Of a stretch of 41,373 bases of DNA, positions 1 to 8,933 are shown piece by piece. The DNA is from Mxb001 sp049431945 (lineage in GTDB: Bacteria > Actinomycetota > Actinomycetes > S36-B12): positions 1 to 41,373 of the forward strand of contig JBMTDJ010000011.1 of NCBI GenBank assembly GCA_049431945.1, given 5' to 3'. The notes below the pieces were generated by a model. That model did no database searches. It worked only from the letters and a program-made list of their open reading frames with translations, and was not told the origin of the DNA. Within the stretch, counting starts at the first letter, position 1. Each line of letters opens with the position of its first letter. The translations under genes were made by a program, and so were the position numbers.

Positions 1-3000
1 CCGAGGAGCTGAGCGAGCCGACGATCGCCGCGTCCGAGGAGCCGACGCCGTCTGACGAGCCGACGCCGTCTGAGGAGCCGACGCCGTCTGAGGAGCCGAC
101 GCCGTCCGAGGAGCCTGCACCGTCCGACGTGTCCGAAGAGCCGGACATCCCGACGACGGCGGAGCGAAGCAGCAGCGTTGCCCGCAATGGGACGGCGGGG
201 ATGCGCGTCGCCTGGCAGACGGCGGCAACGTTCGGCAGCATTCCGACGCCGGACCCTGAGGAGTCGGGGCTCGACACCGTGACGGTGAAGCCGCCAGTGT
301 CGCTGCCTTCGGTGGAGTTCACGGCCAAGGGACCGCTTGCGTACGGGACCACTGGCTCAACCGGCTTCACGTTCGGCGGTCGCAACATTCCGGCTGACTC
401 GATCTGGGTAGCGCGACTGGACACAAGGACTGAGCCGCCGACGGTGACGTCATTGCGTCACTGGCCGCGCGGTGAGGCCGGGGTCCAGGTCGTCGACGTC
501 ACTGAGACAGGCTCAACTACCCGAGATGCGAGCGGGAACGTCGCTCCCGCGAACTTCCAGAGGGTGTATCTCCTGCTGAAGCTCAACTCTCGGGCATGGA
601 ATGCCCGGAATCCCTCGGCCATCATCGCAGCGAATCCGCGCATGCCGGTCCGGCTGGGTCTGTTTACGGTTTCCGTGAATCAAGAGACCGGGGAAATTGG
701 CGAGCATGTGGGGCTCTCGTTTAGTCCTGGAGCGCAGCAAGGCAGGCGCTGTGGAAACGGAGTTTCGGAGGTATGCGCGACCTATCCGCGCGGCCTTGCC
801 GAGTCCGCGGGTTCTGATCGGGTGAGCGTGACCGTCTTCTACCAGGCTCAGGGATCGCTCACCGTCGGCGGCCGAAGTCTGTCATTCGGTGTCGGAGCAG
901 CGGCGCAAACGACTGTCACGACCTATCGTGACCGCACGCAAAATGGCGGTACCAACACGGAGGTGGGGAGCGGAGCGGCCAGGCTGCCCTCGGACAATCT
1001 CGATGCGCGCGACGCCTACTTCCTTCCTGGCAATTGGGTGTCCGCTAACTACGAGGGATCCATGGAATGGAACGGCGGCACCCTCCAGGCGCGAGGTCAA
1101 GGCGGGCTCGGCGCAGCGGTTCTTCTCAATGAAGGCGGCACGTCCATCAACGATCCGCTGAGATTCGCGAGCGCGAACCTGACGTCGACGGGCGTCGTGC
1201 GGATCACGGCGGCGGCATCCACCGATGCGGCTGGCGCCTACGTCGCGGGATACTTCACGGGCCGGATGACGCTTGGTGGCACCACGCTCCAAGCGTCATT
1301 GAATTCGGCGCTGCCCTTCGTCGCCAAGATCGCTAGGTCCGCCCGCGGCCTGGAGTGGCAGTGGGCCGCCCAGGGCACGGCCGTGAGGTCGGGGGAGGCC
1401 GGAGGTGTCATTAATGCGATTGCCGTGACGCCGTCGGGAGTGCGGGTCGCAGGCACCCAGTGGGGCGCGATGAATTTCGGGTCACATCGGCTCATCGGCC
1501 CCTACGATCGCTCGGCGCCGCGATCGCTCTTCGCCGCCGCGTTCGTACCCGGGACCGGCTGGTCGTGGGCGGTCGCCTCCGATCCTCCCGAGTACGGCGT
1601 CGCTCCCACGAGCCTGCTTGCCATCGGTACGGGTGCTGGCGCGGTCAGCGGAATCTACGGGGCGGTCAATGGCACCGCGGTGCTCGAGGGAGTCACCTTC
1701 GGAAGTCGGAGCACGTGCGACGCCAATACGTGCCATCCGTTGCCCTTCGGAATCGGAGTCGGCGTGGATTCGACCCGGCCCGCGCCGCCCAACGATGTCG
1801 CTGCCCAGGGAGTCAACGGCGGTGTCTATGTCACGTGGACCCCATCCGTGGCGGACGGCGGCTCCCCCATCGCGAGCTACACCGCCACGGTGCGGAACTT
1901 CAACGGTGCGTCGTCCGGAACATGCCAGATCGAGGTGACGGATGAGGATGCACCCCTGTCTTGCACGATCACCGGACTCGTGGACGTCCCGTACACCGTC
2001 TCAGTCACCGCCACCAATGGCCAGGGACGCACCTCCCTGGACAGTGACGCCATCACCTTCACGCCGACATCGCAGGTGCCCAGCGCCCCGCGTGATGTCC
2101 GTGTCGTCCTCGACATTGACAACGTCACCTTCGCTGTCTTGTGGTCGCCGCCAACCGACACGGGCGGATCCGCGATTGCGTCGTATACCGCGACAGCGCG
2201 CGCCGAGGACGGGACCTCACTGTCCTGCACCTCGTCTGCAAACCGCTGCACCATCGAGGGGCTCGCGGTCGGTGAGACCTATTCCGTGTCCGTGACGGCC
2301 ACCAATGGCGCGGGGCGCACCGGGCCGGCATCGGCCGCTCAGGAGCACATCGCTGAGACGTATCCGGGACGGGTCGTCGGCCTGAGCGTTTTCGGCGGCA
2401 ACGCTGAGGTTGTCGTGCAGTGGTCACCGCCCGCGAGTGATGGTGGCAGTCCCATCGTCAGCTACACCGCCGTCGCATCCAATGGCAAGCGCTGCGTTGC
2501 GGAGGCTCCAGCAACCACCTGCACCCTCACGGGCATGACCAACGGCACACCGGTGACGGTCGCCGTATTCGCGACCAATGAGCTCGACCGGGGTCCCGAG
2601 GTCGAGAGCGACTCGGTCACGCCCAATGCTGCGCCCAACGCGCCGACGGACGTGGACTTCGTCGGTATCCCCGCCAATGGCGAGGCCGTCGTGAGTTGGC
2701 GCCCGGCGCCTGACGGAGCTCCCGCGTCGTCTTTCAGGGCGACCGCGTATCGCATGACCAGGCTAGGGCTGACAAGTGCGGGGACATGCACCGCTGCAGC
2801 CGCCGCTCGGCAGTGCGCAATCACGGGGCTCGAGACGTCTCAGATCAATAGCGATCCCGCCAGGTACGCCTTCGACGTCGTCGCTATCGGAGCAAATGCG
2901 CTGGTGTCGGCGCCCTCGCGGCCGATGAAGGAGGCGGACATGATCGCGCCGCCGGTGGGCTCATTGGTTGCTCGTTCAGGCTCAGAGAGCATCTACGTGA

Positions 3001-6000
3001 ATGGCCTCGCGATTGAGCGAGCGACTCCGGGGTTGACCATGGTGGCGACGGCTCAGCCTGGCGGCAGGTCGTGTACGGCGCCCGCAACCGGCAGAGGCGA
3101 ATTCGCCTGCGTCATCGAGGGTCTCACGAATGACACGGCCTACACGGTAAGCGCCTACATCACGAGTGCTGCCGGCAACAGTGACACGTTCACCGCGGCG
3201 GATCCGGTCATCCCGCTGGCCCCCGCTGGCCCTCCCGATGCCCCGCGCGACATCACGGTGACCGTGGACGAACTGGGTGTGGCGACGATCCGCTGGCAGG
3301 CGGTCCCCTCGGATCCGCGTGCCCCCGTCGTCTCCTACGTGCCGCGCCTCGTGGACAACTTCGGGCAGCCGATCTTTTGCGAAGCCGTCTCGGGCGACAC
3401 GACCAGCCGGCGCTGCTCCACGCGGGCCTTGACGCCTGGCCGTTCGTACGTCGCCGCCGTGTATGCGCAGAACAGGGTTGGCGCTGGAGCCGAAGGATTC
3501 TCGGCACGGTCGGTCACGTATCTCACCCCGCCCGGGGTAGTGAAGTCCCTCACGGCTCAACCGGGTCCCGGCCAGGTCTCGCTCCTCTGGGAGGCCCCCG
3601 ACGATGGCGGAGGTGCACCCGTCAAGTCGTACACGGTCACCGCAGATGGTCGCGTCGTATGCCGACTCGACGCTCCCGCGACGGGGTGCCTTGTGCGCGA
3701 TCTCGAAAACGAGCGCACCTACACCTTCGCGGTGACGGCGTCGAATGGTTCTCGCACGAGCGAGTCGGCCACAGTCTCAGCGAAGCCGCGTGCGGGGCTG
3801 CCGAGCGCTCCCCGCAATGTGGGCGCGCGCCTCGACGGCCAAGGGGGCGTCAAGGTCGTGTGGGAGCCACCCGCCACGTCAGGCGGGGGCGACATCACCG
3901 GCTATGAGGTCGTCCTCTCCCGTGACGGGGTGCCCGACGTCAATGACGTCGCCTGCCGCGTCGGGGGTGCTGTATTCGAATGCGTGGTGCCTCTCACGGC
4001 CGCGTCTCAGGGCCAGCAGTGGACCTTCGGGGTCCGCGCTGTCACGGACACGGGCACGGGCCCGTACTCGCCACCGTCACTGCCGGTGACGGTGGTCCTA
4101 CCCCCGACGGCGACCGTACGGGGTCTCGGTCTCGTCCCGGGCTATCGCTCGGTCTCGGTGTCGTGGGGCGACATCCAGCAACTCGGGGGCCGGATCACAG
4201 GGGGGCTCGTGCGCCTGCAGCCGGGCGGTGCGACGTGCCAGGTCCCGACGGGGGTGCAGGGCTGCACCATCCAGGGACTGACCAACGGAGTCGAGTACAC
4301 GGCCTACATGGCCGTTCTCAACGAGGCCGGCTATGGCCCGTGGGCAGAATCGCAACCGGCGACTCCGCGAGCCACGCTTCCCGGGGCACCCTCGGGAGTC
4401 CAGGCACTTCCGGGAGCGAATGGGGACGTCCAGGTCTCCTGGGCACCGCCGGAGTTCCTCGGGGATAGCCCCATCACGGGATACATCGCGGTCGCTCGCT
4501 TGGGGCCTGTAACAAGTGACGCAGGCAGTTGCCGCACCGACGGCGATCTGTCATGCGTGATCGAAGGCCTCCCCCTCGAGCAAAATGGGGTTCCATACAG
4601 CTACGTCGTGCTGGTGCACGCCGTCACGGCTGACGGCGGAGGGCCCTTCTCCGAGCCGACAGCACCGTTCGAGCCCGGATCGGTCGGCGCGAGCGCGCCG
4701 GCTCCCGTGACGGATCTGCGCGGCGTCGCCGAGGACCGTTGTGTCTCGGTCTCGTGGCTGCCCTCGGCGAGCAACGGCGGTGCGCCGATCGGATCGCAGA
4801 GCATCGACGTGGTCGGCAATTCGGTCTCGGTCGTGGGACTTCCGATGGATGTCAACGCATCGCAGTATCGAATGTGCGGCTTGACCAACGGTGAGTCCTA
4901 CTCCGTCCAGGTCTTCGTGGCCAATCGTGTCGGTCGATCTGCGTCCGAGGTGATCTCGGTGACACCGCGTGCGGCTCCGATGCCACCTCAGCCTCCGGCG
5001 GTGCCTCCACAGGCGCCGGGTGCGCCCGTTGGGGTCGCCGGCCGCAACGTCGTCGAACTCACGTGGGCGGCTGCGCCTACGGCTGACGTTGATCAGGTGA
5101 CCGGCTACCACGTGCAGCGACGCGTGGCGGGCACGGAGGCGTGGGCTGACGTGACCGCCAACACCGGCACCGCGCTGACCCGGCTGACGGTCGGGAGCCT
5201 GGCGAATGGCCGCGGCTATGAATTCCGAGTCCGAGCCGTCAATGCCGATGGCGCGGGTCCCTGGTCTGACGCGTCGATCGCGGTGACACCTCGGTCGGAT
5301 CGTCCTGGCGCGCCAGGACGCCCTGTGGGAACGGCGGGGAACGGCCAGGTGGACCTGCAGTGGGCTGCTCCCCAGGACGACGGGGGCGGAGAGATCGTCG
5401 GCTACCAGGTCGAGGTGTCCACGGACGGTCAGAACTGGGTGGTCGCGATCCCTGACACGCGGTCGAGCCTGGCCGCGGTGACGGTCCCCGGGCTGACGAA
5501 CGGCACGTCGTACGTCTTCCGTGTTGCGGCGATCAATGACGCGGGCGTGGGGGATGCCTCGGATGTGTCCGACGCATCGATCGCGTCGGAGCCGTCGGCT
5601 CCCGTGCAGCCGCTGCCGCCGGTGGCGCCGCCCCCTCCGGGCCCGCCGCTACCTCCGCCACCTCCTCCGGCGCCCACCCCCGTGGTGGGTCCCGGGCCGG
5701 CGCCCGGGCCTCCGCCGACGGTCGTCCCGGACGAGCCGGAGCCTGGACGAGTGGCCTCGAGCCCTGTGGCTCCGACCGCCACGGCCCTGGTCGAGTCTGC
5801 CCGGGTCTCGTGGTCGAAGCCCACGAGCGCGGGGACCGGCGCGATCACGCACTACTGGGTCCAGGCAACGCCCGGTGGGCTCGGCTGTGAGTCGACTCCC
5901 GAGGAGCCGCTGAGTTGCGTGGTCACGGGGCTCACGCCGGGAACGTCGTACACCTTCACGGTGGAAGCGATCAACCCGGTCGGGTTCTCCCTTCCGAGTG

Positions 6001-6311
6001 AGCCTTCGAATGCCGTGGTGCCGCGTGCGGCGAAGAAGTCGATCGTCATCAAGGGCAAGCGGCCCAAGGCCACGCGAGTCGTGGTGCGGGGAACGACCAC
6101 GGGGCTGGCAGCAGGCACCACGCTGACGCCTCGCTACCGCGTGCTCGTCAACGGGAAGGGCAAGTGGAAGCGTGGCAAGGCGATCACGCTCAAGGCGACC
6201 GGCAAGTTCACATTCCGCCTCAAGGTCAAGGCCAGTCAGACGATCCAGGTGCGGATCAAGGGCCCGGCCAAGGTGAAGTCGAACTCCGTGACGGTCGCGC
6301 CGAAGAGGTAG
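1..6311 (+). CDS. Giant fibronectin type III repeat surface protein (5' truncated)
   Basis: The frame is open from position 3 with no stop, so the gene starts upstream; the GTG at 129 lies inside a low-complexity linker and is not a convincing start. Order seen: acidic Pro-rich repeats (positions 36-125), a domain of unknown type, a Gly/Ala-rich beta segment at about 990-1750 that resembles SBBP/propeller-like repeats, about 14 fibronectin-III-like modules (about 1777-6030) with recurring TWxPP, GGSPI and TGLTNGTxYT motifs, a proline spacer at about 5600-5750 before the last module, and a Lys-rich beta domain (about 6031-6308) ending KSNSVTVAPKR. Most modules carry a close Cys pair. This suggests a secreted or wall-associated adhesin or scaffold. 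No enzyme domain, LPXTG motif or C-terminal membrane helix is visible. The signal peptide would lie outside the window. Confidence 0.85.
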   Translation, partial: EELSEPTIAASEEPTPSDEPTPSEEPTPSEEPTPSEEPAPSDVSEEPDIPTTAERSSSVARNGTAGMRVAWQTAATFGSIPTPDPEESGLDTVTVKPPVSLPSVEFTAKGPLAYGTTGSTGFTFGGRNIPADSIWVARLDTRTEPPTVTSLRHWPRGEAGVQVVDVTETGSTTRDASGNVAPANFQRVYLLLKLNSRAWNARNPSAIIAANPRMPVRLGLFTVSVNQETGEIGEHVGLSFSPGAQQGRRCGNGVSEVCATYPRGLAESAGSDRVSVTVFYQAQGSLTVGGRSLSFGVGAAAQTTVTTYRDRTQNGGTNTEVGSGAARLPSDNLDARDAYFLPGNWVSANYEGSMEWNGGTLQARGQGGLGAAVLLNEGGTSINDPLRFASANLTSTGVVRITAAASTDAAGAYVAGYFTGRMTLGGTTLQASLNSALPFVAKIARSARGLEWQWAAQGTAVRSGEAGGVINAIAVTPSGVRVAGTQWGAMNFGSHRLIGPYDRSAPRSLFAAAFVPGTGWSWAVASDPPEYGVAPTSLLAIGTGAGAVSGIYGAVNGTAVLEGVTFGSRSTCDANTCHPLPFGIGVGVDSTRPAPPNDVAAQGVNGGVYVTWTPSVADGGSPIASYTATVRNFNGASSGTCQIEVTDEDAPLSCTITGLVDVPYTVSVTATNGQGRTSLDSDAITFTPTSQVPSAPRDVRVVLDIDNVTFAVLWSPPTDTGGSAIASYTATARAEDGTSLSCTSSANRCTIEGLAVGETYSVSVTATNGAGRTGPASAAQEHIAETYPGRVVGLSVFGGNAEVVVQWSPPASDGGSPIVSYTAVASNGKRCVAEAPATTCTLTGMTNGTPVTVAVFATNELDRGPEVESDSVTPNAAPNAPTDVDFVGIPANGEAVVSWRPAPDGAPASSFRATAYRMTRLGLTSAGTCTAAAAARQCAITGLETSQINSDPARYAFDVVAIGANALVSAPSRPMKEADMIAPPVGSLVARSGSESIYVNGLAIERATPGLTMVATAQPGGRSCTAPATGRGEFACVIEGLTNDTAYTVSAYITSAAGNSDTFTAADPVIPLAPAGPPDAPRDITVTVDELGVATIRWQAVPSDPRAPVVSYVPRLVDNFGQPIFCEAVSGDTTSRRCSTRALTPGRSYVAAVYAQNRVGAGAEGFSARSVTYLTPPGVVKSLTAQPGPGQVSLLWEAPDDGGGAPVKSYTVTADGRVVCRLDAPATGCLVRDLENERTYTFAVTASNGSRTSESATVSAKPRAGLPSAPRNVGARLDGQGGVKVVWEPPATSGGGDITGYEVVLSRDGVPDVNDVACRVGGAVFECVVPLTAASQGQQWTFGVRAVTDTGTGPYSPPSLPVTVVLPPTATVRGLGLVPGYRSVSVSWGDIQQLGGRITGGLVRLQPGGATCQVPTGVQGCTIQGLTNGVEYTAYMAVLNEAGYGPWAESQPATPRATLPGAPSGVQALPGANGDVQVSWAPPEFLGDSPITGYIAVARLGPVTSDAGSCRTDGDLSCVIEGLPLEQNGVPYSYVVLVHAVTADGGGPFSEPTAPFEPGSVGASAPAPVTDLRGVAEDRCVSVSWLPSASNGGAPIGSQSIDVVGNSVSVVGLPMDVNASQYRMCGLTNGESYSVQVFVANRVGRSASEVISVTPRAAPMPPQPPAVPPQAPGAPVGVAGRNVVELTWAAAPTADVDQVTGYHVQRRVAGTEAWADVTANTGTALTRLTVGSLANGRGYEFRVRAVNADGAGPWSDASIAVTPRSDRPGAPGRPVGTAGNGQVDLQWAAPQDDGGGEIVGYQVEVSTDGQNWVVAIPDTRSSLAAVTVPGLTNGTSYVFRVAAINDAGVGDASDVSDASIASEPSAPVQPLPPVAPPPPGPPLPPPPPPAPTPVVGPGPAPGPPPTVVPDEPEPGRVASSPVAPTATALVESARVSWSKPTSAGTGAITHYWVQATPGGLGCESTPEEPLSCVVTGLTPGTSYTFTVEAINPVGFSLPSEPSNAVVPRAAKKSIVIKGKRPKATRVVVRGTTTGLAAGTTLTPRYRVLVNGKGKWKRGKAITLKATGKFTFRLKVKASQTIQVRIKGPAKVKSNSVTVAPKR
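36..125 (+). repeat. Five tandem 18-bp units encoding EEPTPS
   Basis: Units begin at 36, 54, 72, 90 and 108 and read gaGGAGCCGACGCCGTCt with few changes. They encode EEPTPS, DEPTPS, EEPTPS, EEPTPS and EEPAPS. The array is an acidic, proline-rich linker like those that hold surface domains away from the cell wall. Near-identical units make copy number prone to slippage. Confidence 0.9.
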
Positions 6312-6335
6312 CGGCGGGAGGGCTTCATCCCAGAC

Positions 6336-6370
6336 CGAGGGTCGCGTCGTGCAGAACGGCGCGACCCTCG
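6336..6370. terminator. Hairpin between convergent genes
   Basis: An 11-bp perfect inverted repeat (CGAGGGTCGCG at 6336-6346, CGCGACCCTCG at 6360-6370) has a 13-nt loop. It lies between the stop of the fibronectin gene and the stop of the convergent TMEM175 gene, so it could serve both strands. There is no T-run, which is common for actinobacterial terminators. Confidence 0.65.
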
Positions 6371-6404
6371 CCTTGCGAGGTGACGCAGTGAATGCCGGAT
6401 CGGC

Positions 6405-7097
6405 CTAGAGCGTCGCGGGGTAGCGACGGCGCACGAGTGCGCTGAGGCCGAAGGCGAGAGCCGCCATCGTCGCGATGGCGAGGTAGTTGCCGTATGCCGT
6501 GACGAAGGCGAGCGGTGCCGCGATGAGCGCCGCTACAACCGGGCTGAGAGACGTGAGAACCCACCTGAGTCGCTGGGGTCGATCGAGCTTGCGGACGAGC
6601 AGGTCGTCGCGCAAGGCGATGCCGATGAGCAAGACCTCCATGAGGCTCACGCAGGCCATGTAGACGAAGAAGAACGCGAGGGCGCGAGGATCCCACTCTT
6701 CGCCGAGTAGGGCGGCGGGCAGAGGAAGCAGCGCGATGAAGGCGAGATAGATAAGGACTGCCCAGATGTAGCGGTCGTCCATGCGGCGCAGCGTGAGCGT
6801 GAAGCGATGGTTGGCCTTCCAGTAGAAGCCGACCCAGATGAAGGTGAAGGCGTACGCCCAGATGTTGCCCAAGCTCTCGACGATGATCTCCCCGACATTG
6901 CTGGAGTTGAGATCGGTGAGCGCCGGTAGGACGAGTTGGACGGCGATGAGAGTGAGGCTGATGGCGTAGACCGCATCGCTGAAGAAGATGACGCGCTCGA
7001 AGCCCTGGGTGCCGCGCTCATAGAAGCGCTGCGTCCACGGATCGGCATCCGGGCCGTCCTTGGGCGCGGGCTGGTCCTCGCTCAGGTCGTCGAGCAT
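6405..7097 (-). CDS. TMEM175-family (DUF1211) membrane protein, putative potassium channel
   Basis: This 230-residue protein carries the family signature near the first helix (F39-S40-D41 in FFSDAVYAI, preceded by R35) and about six hydrophobic segments, as in bacterial one-repeat TMEM175 channels. The WKANHRFTLTLRRMD segment after helix 3 also fits. Characterised members conduct K+ leak currents; that activity here is inferred from family. The ATG at 7097 is preceded by TACCCT and 6 nt, a leaderless-promoter arrangement seen at other genes in this window. It converges on the fibronectin gene across a hairpin. Confidence 0.8.
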   Translation of the reverse strand: MLDDLSEDQPAPKDGPDADPWTQRFYERGTQGFERVIFFSDAVYAISLTLIAVQLVLPALTDLNSSNVGEIIVESLGNIWAYAFTFIWVGFYWKANHRFTLTLRRMDDRYIWAVLIYLAFIALLPLPAALLGEEWDPRALAFFFVYMACVSLMEVLLIGIALRDDLLVRKLDRPQRLRWVLTSLSPVVAALIAAPLAFVTAYGNYLAIATMAALAFGLSALVRRRYPATL

Positions 7098-7103
7098 GGC
7101 CCG

Positions 7104-7109
7104 AGGGTA
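7104..7109 (-). promoter_or_regulatory. -10 hexamer TACCCT, leaderless start
   Basis: On the minus strand TACCCT is followed by 6 nt and the ATG at 7097, so transcription would start at or next to the start codon. No Shine-Dalgarno sequence is visible. Confidence 0.5.
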
Positions 7110-7125
7110 GCCATGTCGGGCCCCC

Positions 7126-7743
7126 TCACGGGTCGATCAACTCGATGCTCACGGTCGTCAGTCGCTCGGGCAGGGAGTTGACGACGTCGCGGCGCGGGTC
7201 GGGCACGTCGAGGTGCGGTCCGCGCGCAATTGTCCGGAGCGGCCTCAGGCGGGGATCCTCGAGGACCGCCTCGATGAGGGGACCGTCGCCTCCGGTGGCC
7301 AGGTAGACCACGGGAAGCGCTGGCAGGACGGTGCGGACGACGTAGCCGACTGCCGCATCGACCAGCTCGTGCACCTGCTTGTCGCGTCGGCGGGCGAAGC
7401 GCTGCTGGGACCACCCACCTGCGGCCGTACGTCCTTGGACGTGGCGCTTGCCGACGTCGCTGGCGATGACCGCAGTGCCTTCGACGATGGCGGCGGCAAA
7501 GCCGCCCCGGCGGATGAGGATGACACCGGTACGCGGCACTCGTGCTACGGCGTCGATGAAATCGGCGGTGCTGGCCGCTCTCACGGGGAAGGGCGGTGAC
7601 AGCGTCGCGGTCGCGGTATCCGTGCCTGCCAGGTGCAGTCGACCGTCCACGATCGACGCGGTTGCACCGCCGTGGCGCTCGCCGAATCCGGCGACCCAGC
7701 GGGCCAGGCGTGACGCCGGGACCTGCACCGTGCGAGCGGACAT
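7126..7743 (-). CDS. acVLRF1-family peptidyl-tRNA hydrolase / release factor
   Basis: This 205-residue protein matches the actinobacterial Vms1-like release factor 1 family. The diagnostic segment is AGGWSQQRFARRRDKQ (G109-G110, Q113, Q114), the counterpart of the Gln-bearing catalytic loop of eRF1/Vms1, followed by a long basic helix. Family members release nascent chains from peptidyl-tRNA on stalled large ribosomal subunits, so a cytosolic ribosome-rescue role is inferred. The gene is divergent from the DUF2237 gene, with 38 bp between starts. The assignment rests on the loop motif and overall pattern. Confidence 0.8.
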   Translation of the reverse strand: MSARTVQVPASRLARWVAGFGERHGGATASIVDGRLHLAGTDTATATLSPPFPVRAASTADFIDAVARVPRTGVILIRRGGFAAAIVEGTAVIASDVGKRHVQGRTAAGGWSQQRFARRRDKQVHELVDAAVGYVVRTVLPALPVVYLATGGDGPLIEAVLEDPRLRPLRTIARGPHLDVPDPRRDVVNSLPERLTTVSIELIDP

Positions 7744-7781
7744 ACCGACATCGTCGCAGGCGGCAGTGCCAGACTGTCGGC

Positions 7782-8192
7782 ATGTCGACAGAGCCCGAAG
7801 CCACCAATGTCCTCGGTGGGCCGCTCGAGGAATGCGGCCGGGATCCGCTCACCGGGTTCTACCGCGACGGGTGCTGCTCGACCGGACCGGAGGATCTCGG
7901 CTCCCACACGGTGTGCGCCGTCGTCACTGCTGAATTCCTTGAGCATCAGCGCTCGACGGGGAATGACCTGATCACCCCTCGGCCCGAGTACCGATTCCCC
8001 GGCCTGAAGCCCGGTGATCGCTGGTGCGTGTGCGCTGCCCGGTGGCTGCACGCCTATCGCGACGGAGCCGCGGCGCCGGTGGTCCTGTCGGCCACCAACA
8101 CCGCGGCTCTTCGCATCGTCCCCATCGAGGCCCTGCGTGAGCACGCCGTCGACGTGCCCGCGAGCCCGGAAGGGCTCGAGCCTCTCAACTGA
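7782..8192 (+). CDS. DUF2237 family protein
   Basis: This 136-residue protein has the DUF2237 pattern: NVLGGPLEECG, PLTGFYRDGCC, a central GSHTVCAVVT, and near the end GDRWCVCAARW, with five conserved Cys residues. No enzymatic role is established for the family. The ATG at 7782 was chosen because the family pattern begins just after it; the open frame upstream is Arg-rich and overlaps the divergent gene. CAGACT six bases upstream resembles the leaderless -10 motifs here. Its 3' end overlaps the convergent DUF2202 gene by 8 bp. Confidence 0.8.
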   Translation: MSTEPEATNVLGGPLEECGRDPLTGFYRDGCCSTGPEDLGSHTVCAVVTAEFLEHQRSTGNDLITPRPEYRFPGLKPGDRWCVCAARWLHAYRDGAAAPVVLSATNTAALRIVPIEALREHAVDVPASPEGLEPLN

Positions 8193-8730
8193 CGCGATCC
8201 CGCAGAGTGCGGAAGGCGCTCAGATGGTTGGAGGAGCCAGCCTTGAGATTCTTCAGCACGGTGGCGATATCCGCGGCGGGCATCTCAGCGAGCATGTCCT
8301 TGATATCGGCGATGTCGACCTTCTCCACCGTGATGCCCACCTTGGCGGCCTTGGCCGGCGAGGTCATGCCTTTGTCGTAGAGCTTGTCGTACAGCGCCTG
8401 GATATCGGTATTGTCGAATTCGCCGATCGCATCGCCGACAGTCGGGTCTTCGATGCCGTAGCGATCAAGAAGCACCCGCACCGCATCCATGTGCTTCTGC
8501 TCGGACTTGGCGATATTGATGAACTGGCGCACGCCGTACTCGTCGGCGAACTCTAGGTAGAGGTCGCGCGCCATCTTCTCCTCCTGGACCATGAAGGTGA
8601 GCATGTCCACCGTTTCCTGGTCGGCTGCGCTGGCGGGCGCCGCGGCGAGCAGGCCCGCTCCGATGGCGACGGCACCCACGGCGGCAGTAGCTGTGGCGAA
8701 AGTCTTGGTCCTCGTGGCCTGGGTCTTCAT
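8185..8730 (-). CDS. Secreted DUF2202 ferritin-like protein
   Basis: This 181-residue protein begins with a basic N-terminus, a hydrophobic Ala/Gly stretch and an APASA-AD cleavage site, a clear Sec signal peptide. The mature part is a four-helix ferritin-like domain with MVQEEKMARDLY and KSEQKHMDAV, whose Glu and His residues fit the DUF2202 di-metal pattern. An extracytoplasmic metal or redox role is inferred; function is not established. The ATG at 8730 has a GGAGGAACC ribosome site directly upstream. A 36-bp dispersed repeat lies immediately 5' of that site. Confidence 0.82.
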   Translation of the reverse strand: MKTQATRTKTFATATAAVGAVAIGAGLLAAAPASAADQETVDMLTFMVQEEKMARDLYLEFADEYGVRQFINIAKSEQKHMDAVRVLLDRYGIEDPTVGDAIGEFDNTDIQALYDKLYDKGMTSPAKAAKVGITVEKVDIADIKDMLAEMPAADIATVLKNLKAGSSNHLSAFRTLRDRVS

Positions 8731-8745
8731 GGTTCCTCCTCCATC

Positions 8746-8781
8746 GGCCCGGCGGGTCGGCCAAGCCGCCCCTGTCGGGCT
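8746..8781 (-). repeat. 36-bp dispersed repeat, copy A
   Basis: The reverse complement of this stretch is identical to 39195-39230 inside nif3; the identity extends one more base to 37 bp. The element is an imperfect palindrome (outer GCCC/GGGC, inner GGCGG/CCGCC). Here it lies in the 5' untranslated region of the DUF2202 gene, ending 7 bp from the ribosome-binding site. Confidence 0.85.
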
Positions 8782-8920
8782 TCCCCGGGCTGTGTGCCGG
8801 GCTACTTCCGTTATCCGCCTTGAATGTGAAGATGAGGTCAGGCGCATGCAACGCGTCCGTACGGGCGACGTGCGGCGTGCGATTCCGTCGGGATCTGCAG
8901 GACCAAGGGCCCGCCCGGCG

Positions 8921-8926
8921 TAGTCT
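8921..8926 (+). promoter_or_regulatory. -10 hexamer TAGTCT, leaderless start
   Basis: TAGTCT is followed by 7 nt and the ATG at 8934. There is no Shine-Dalgarno sequence. The hexamer supports this start over longer alternatives. Confidence 0.5.
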
Positions 8927-8933
8927 TCGGTCC

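Noticed and set aside
36..125. CRISPR-like regular repeats
   Set aside because: Units are contiguous without spacers and encode a protein linker in frame.
8820..8933. Upstream extension of the class III aminotransferase
   Set aside because: Arg-rich and unlike the family; a -10 hexamer lies at 8921-8926, just before the chosen ATG.
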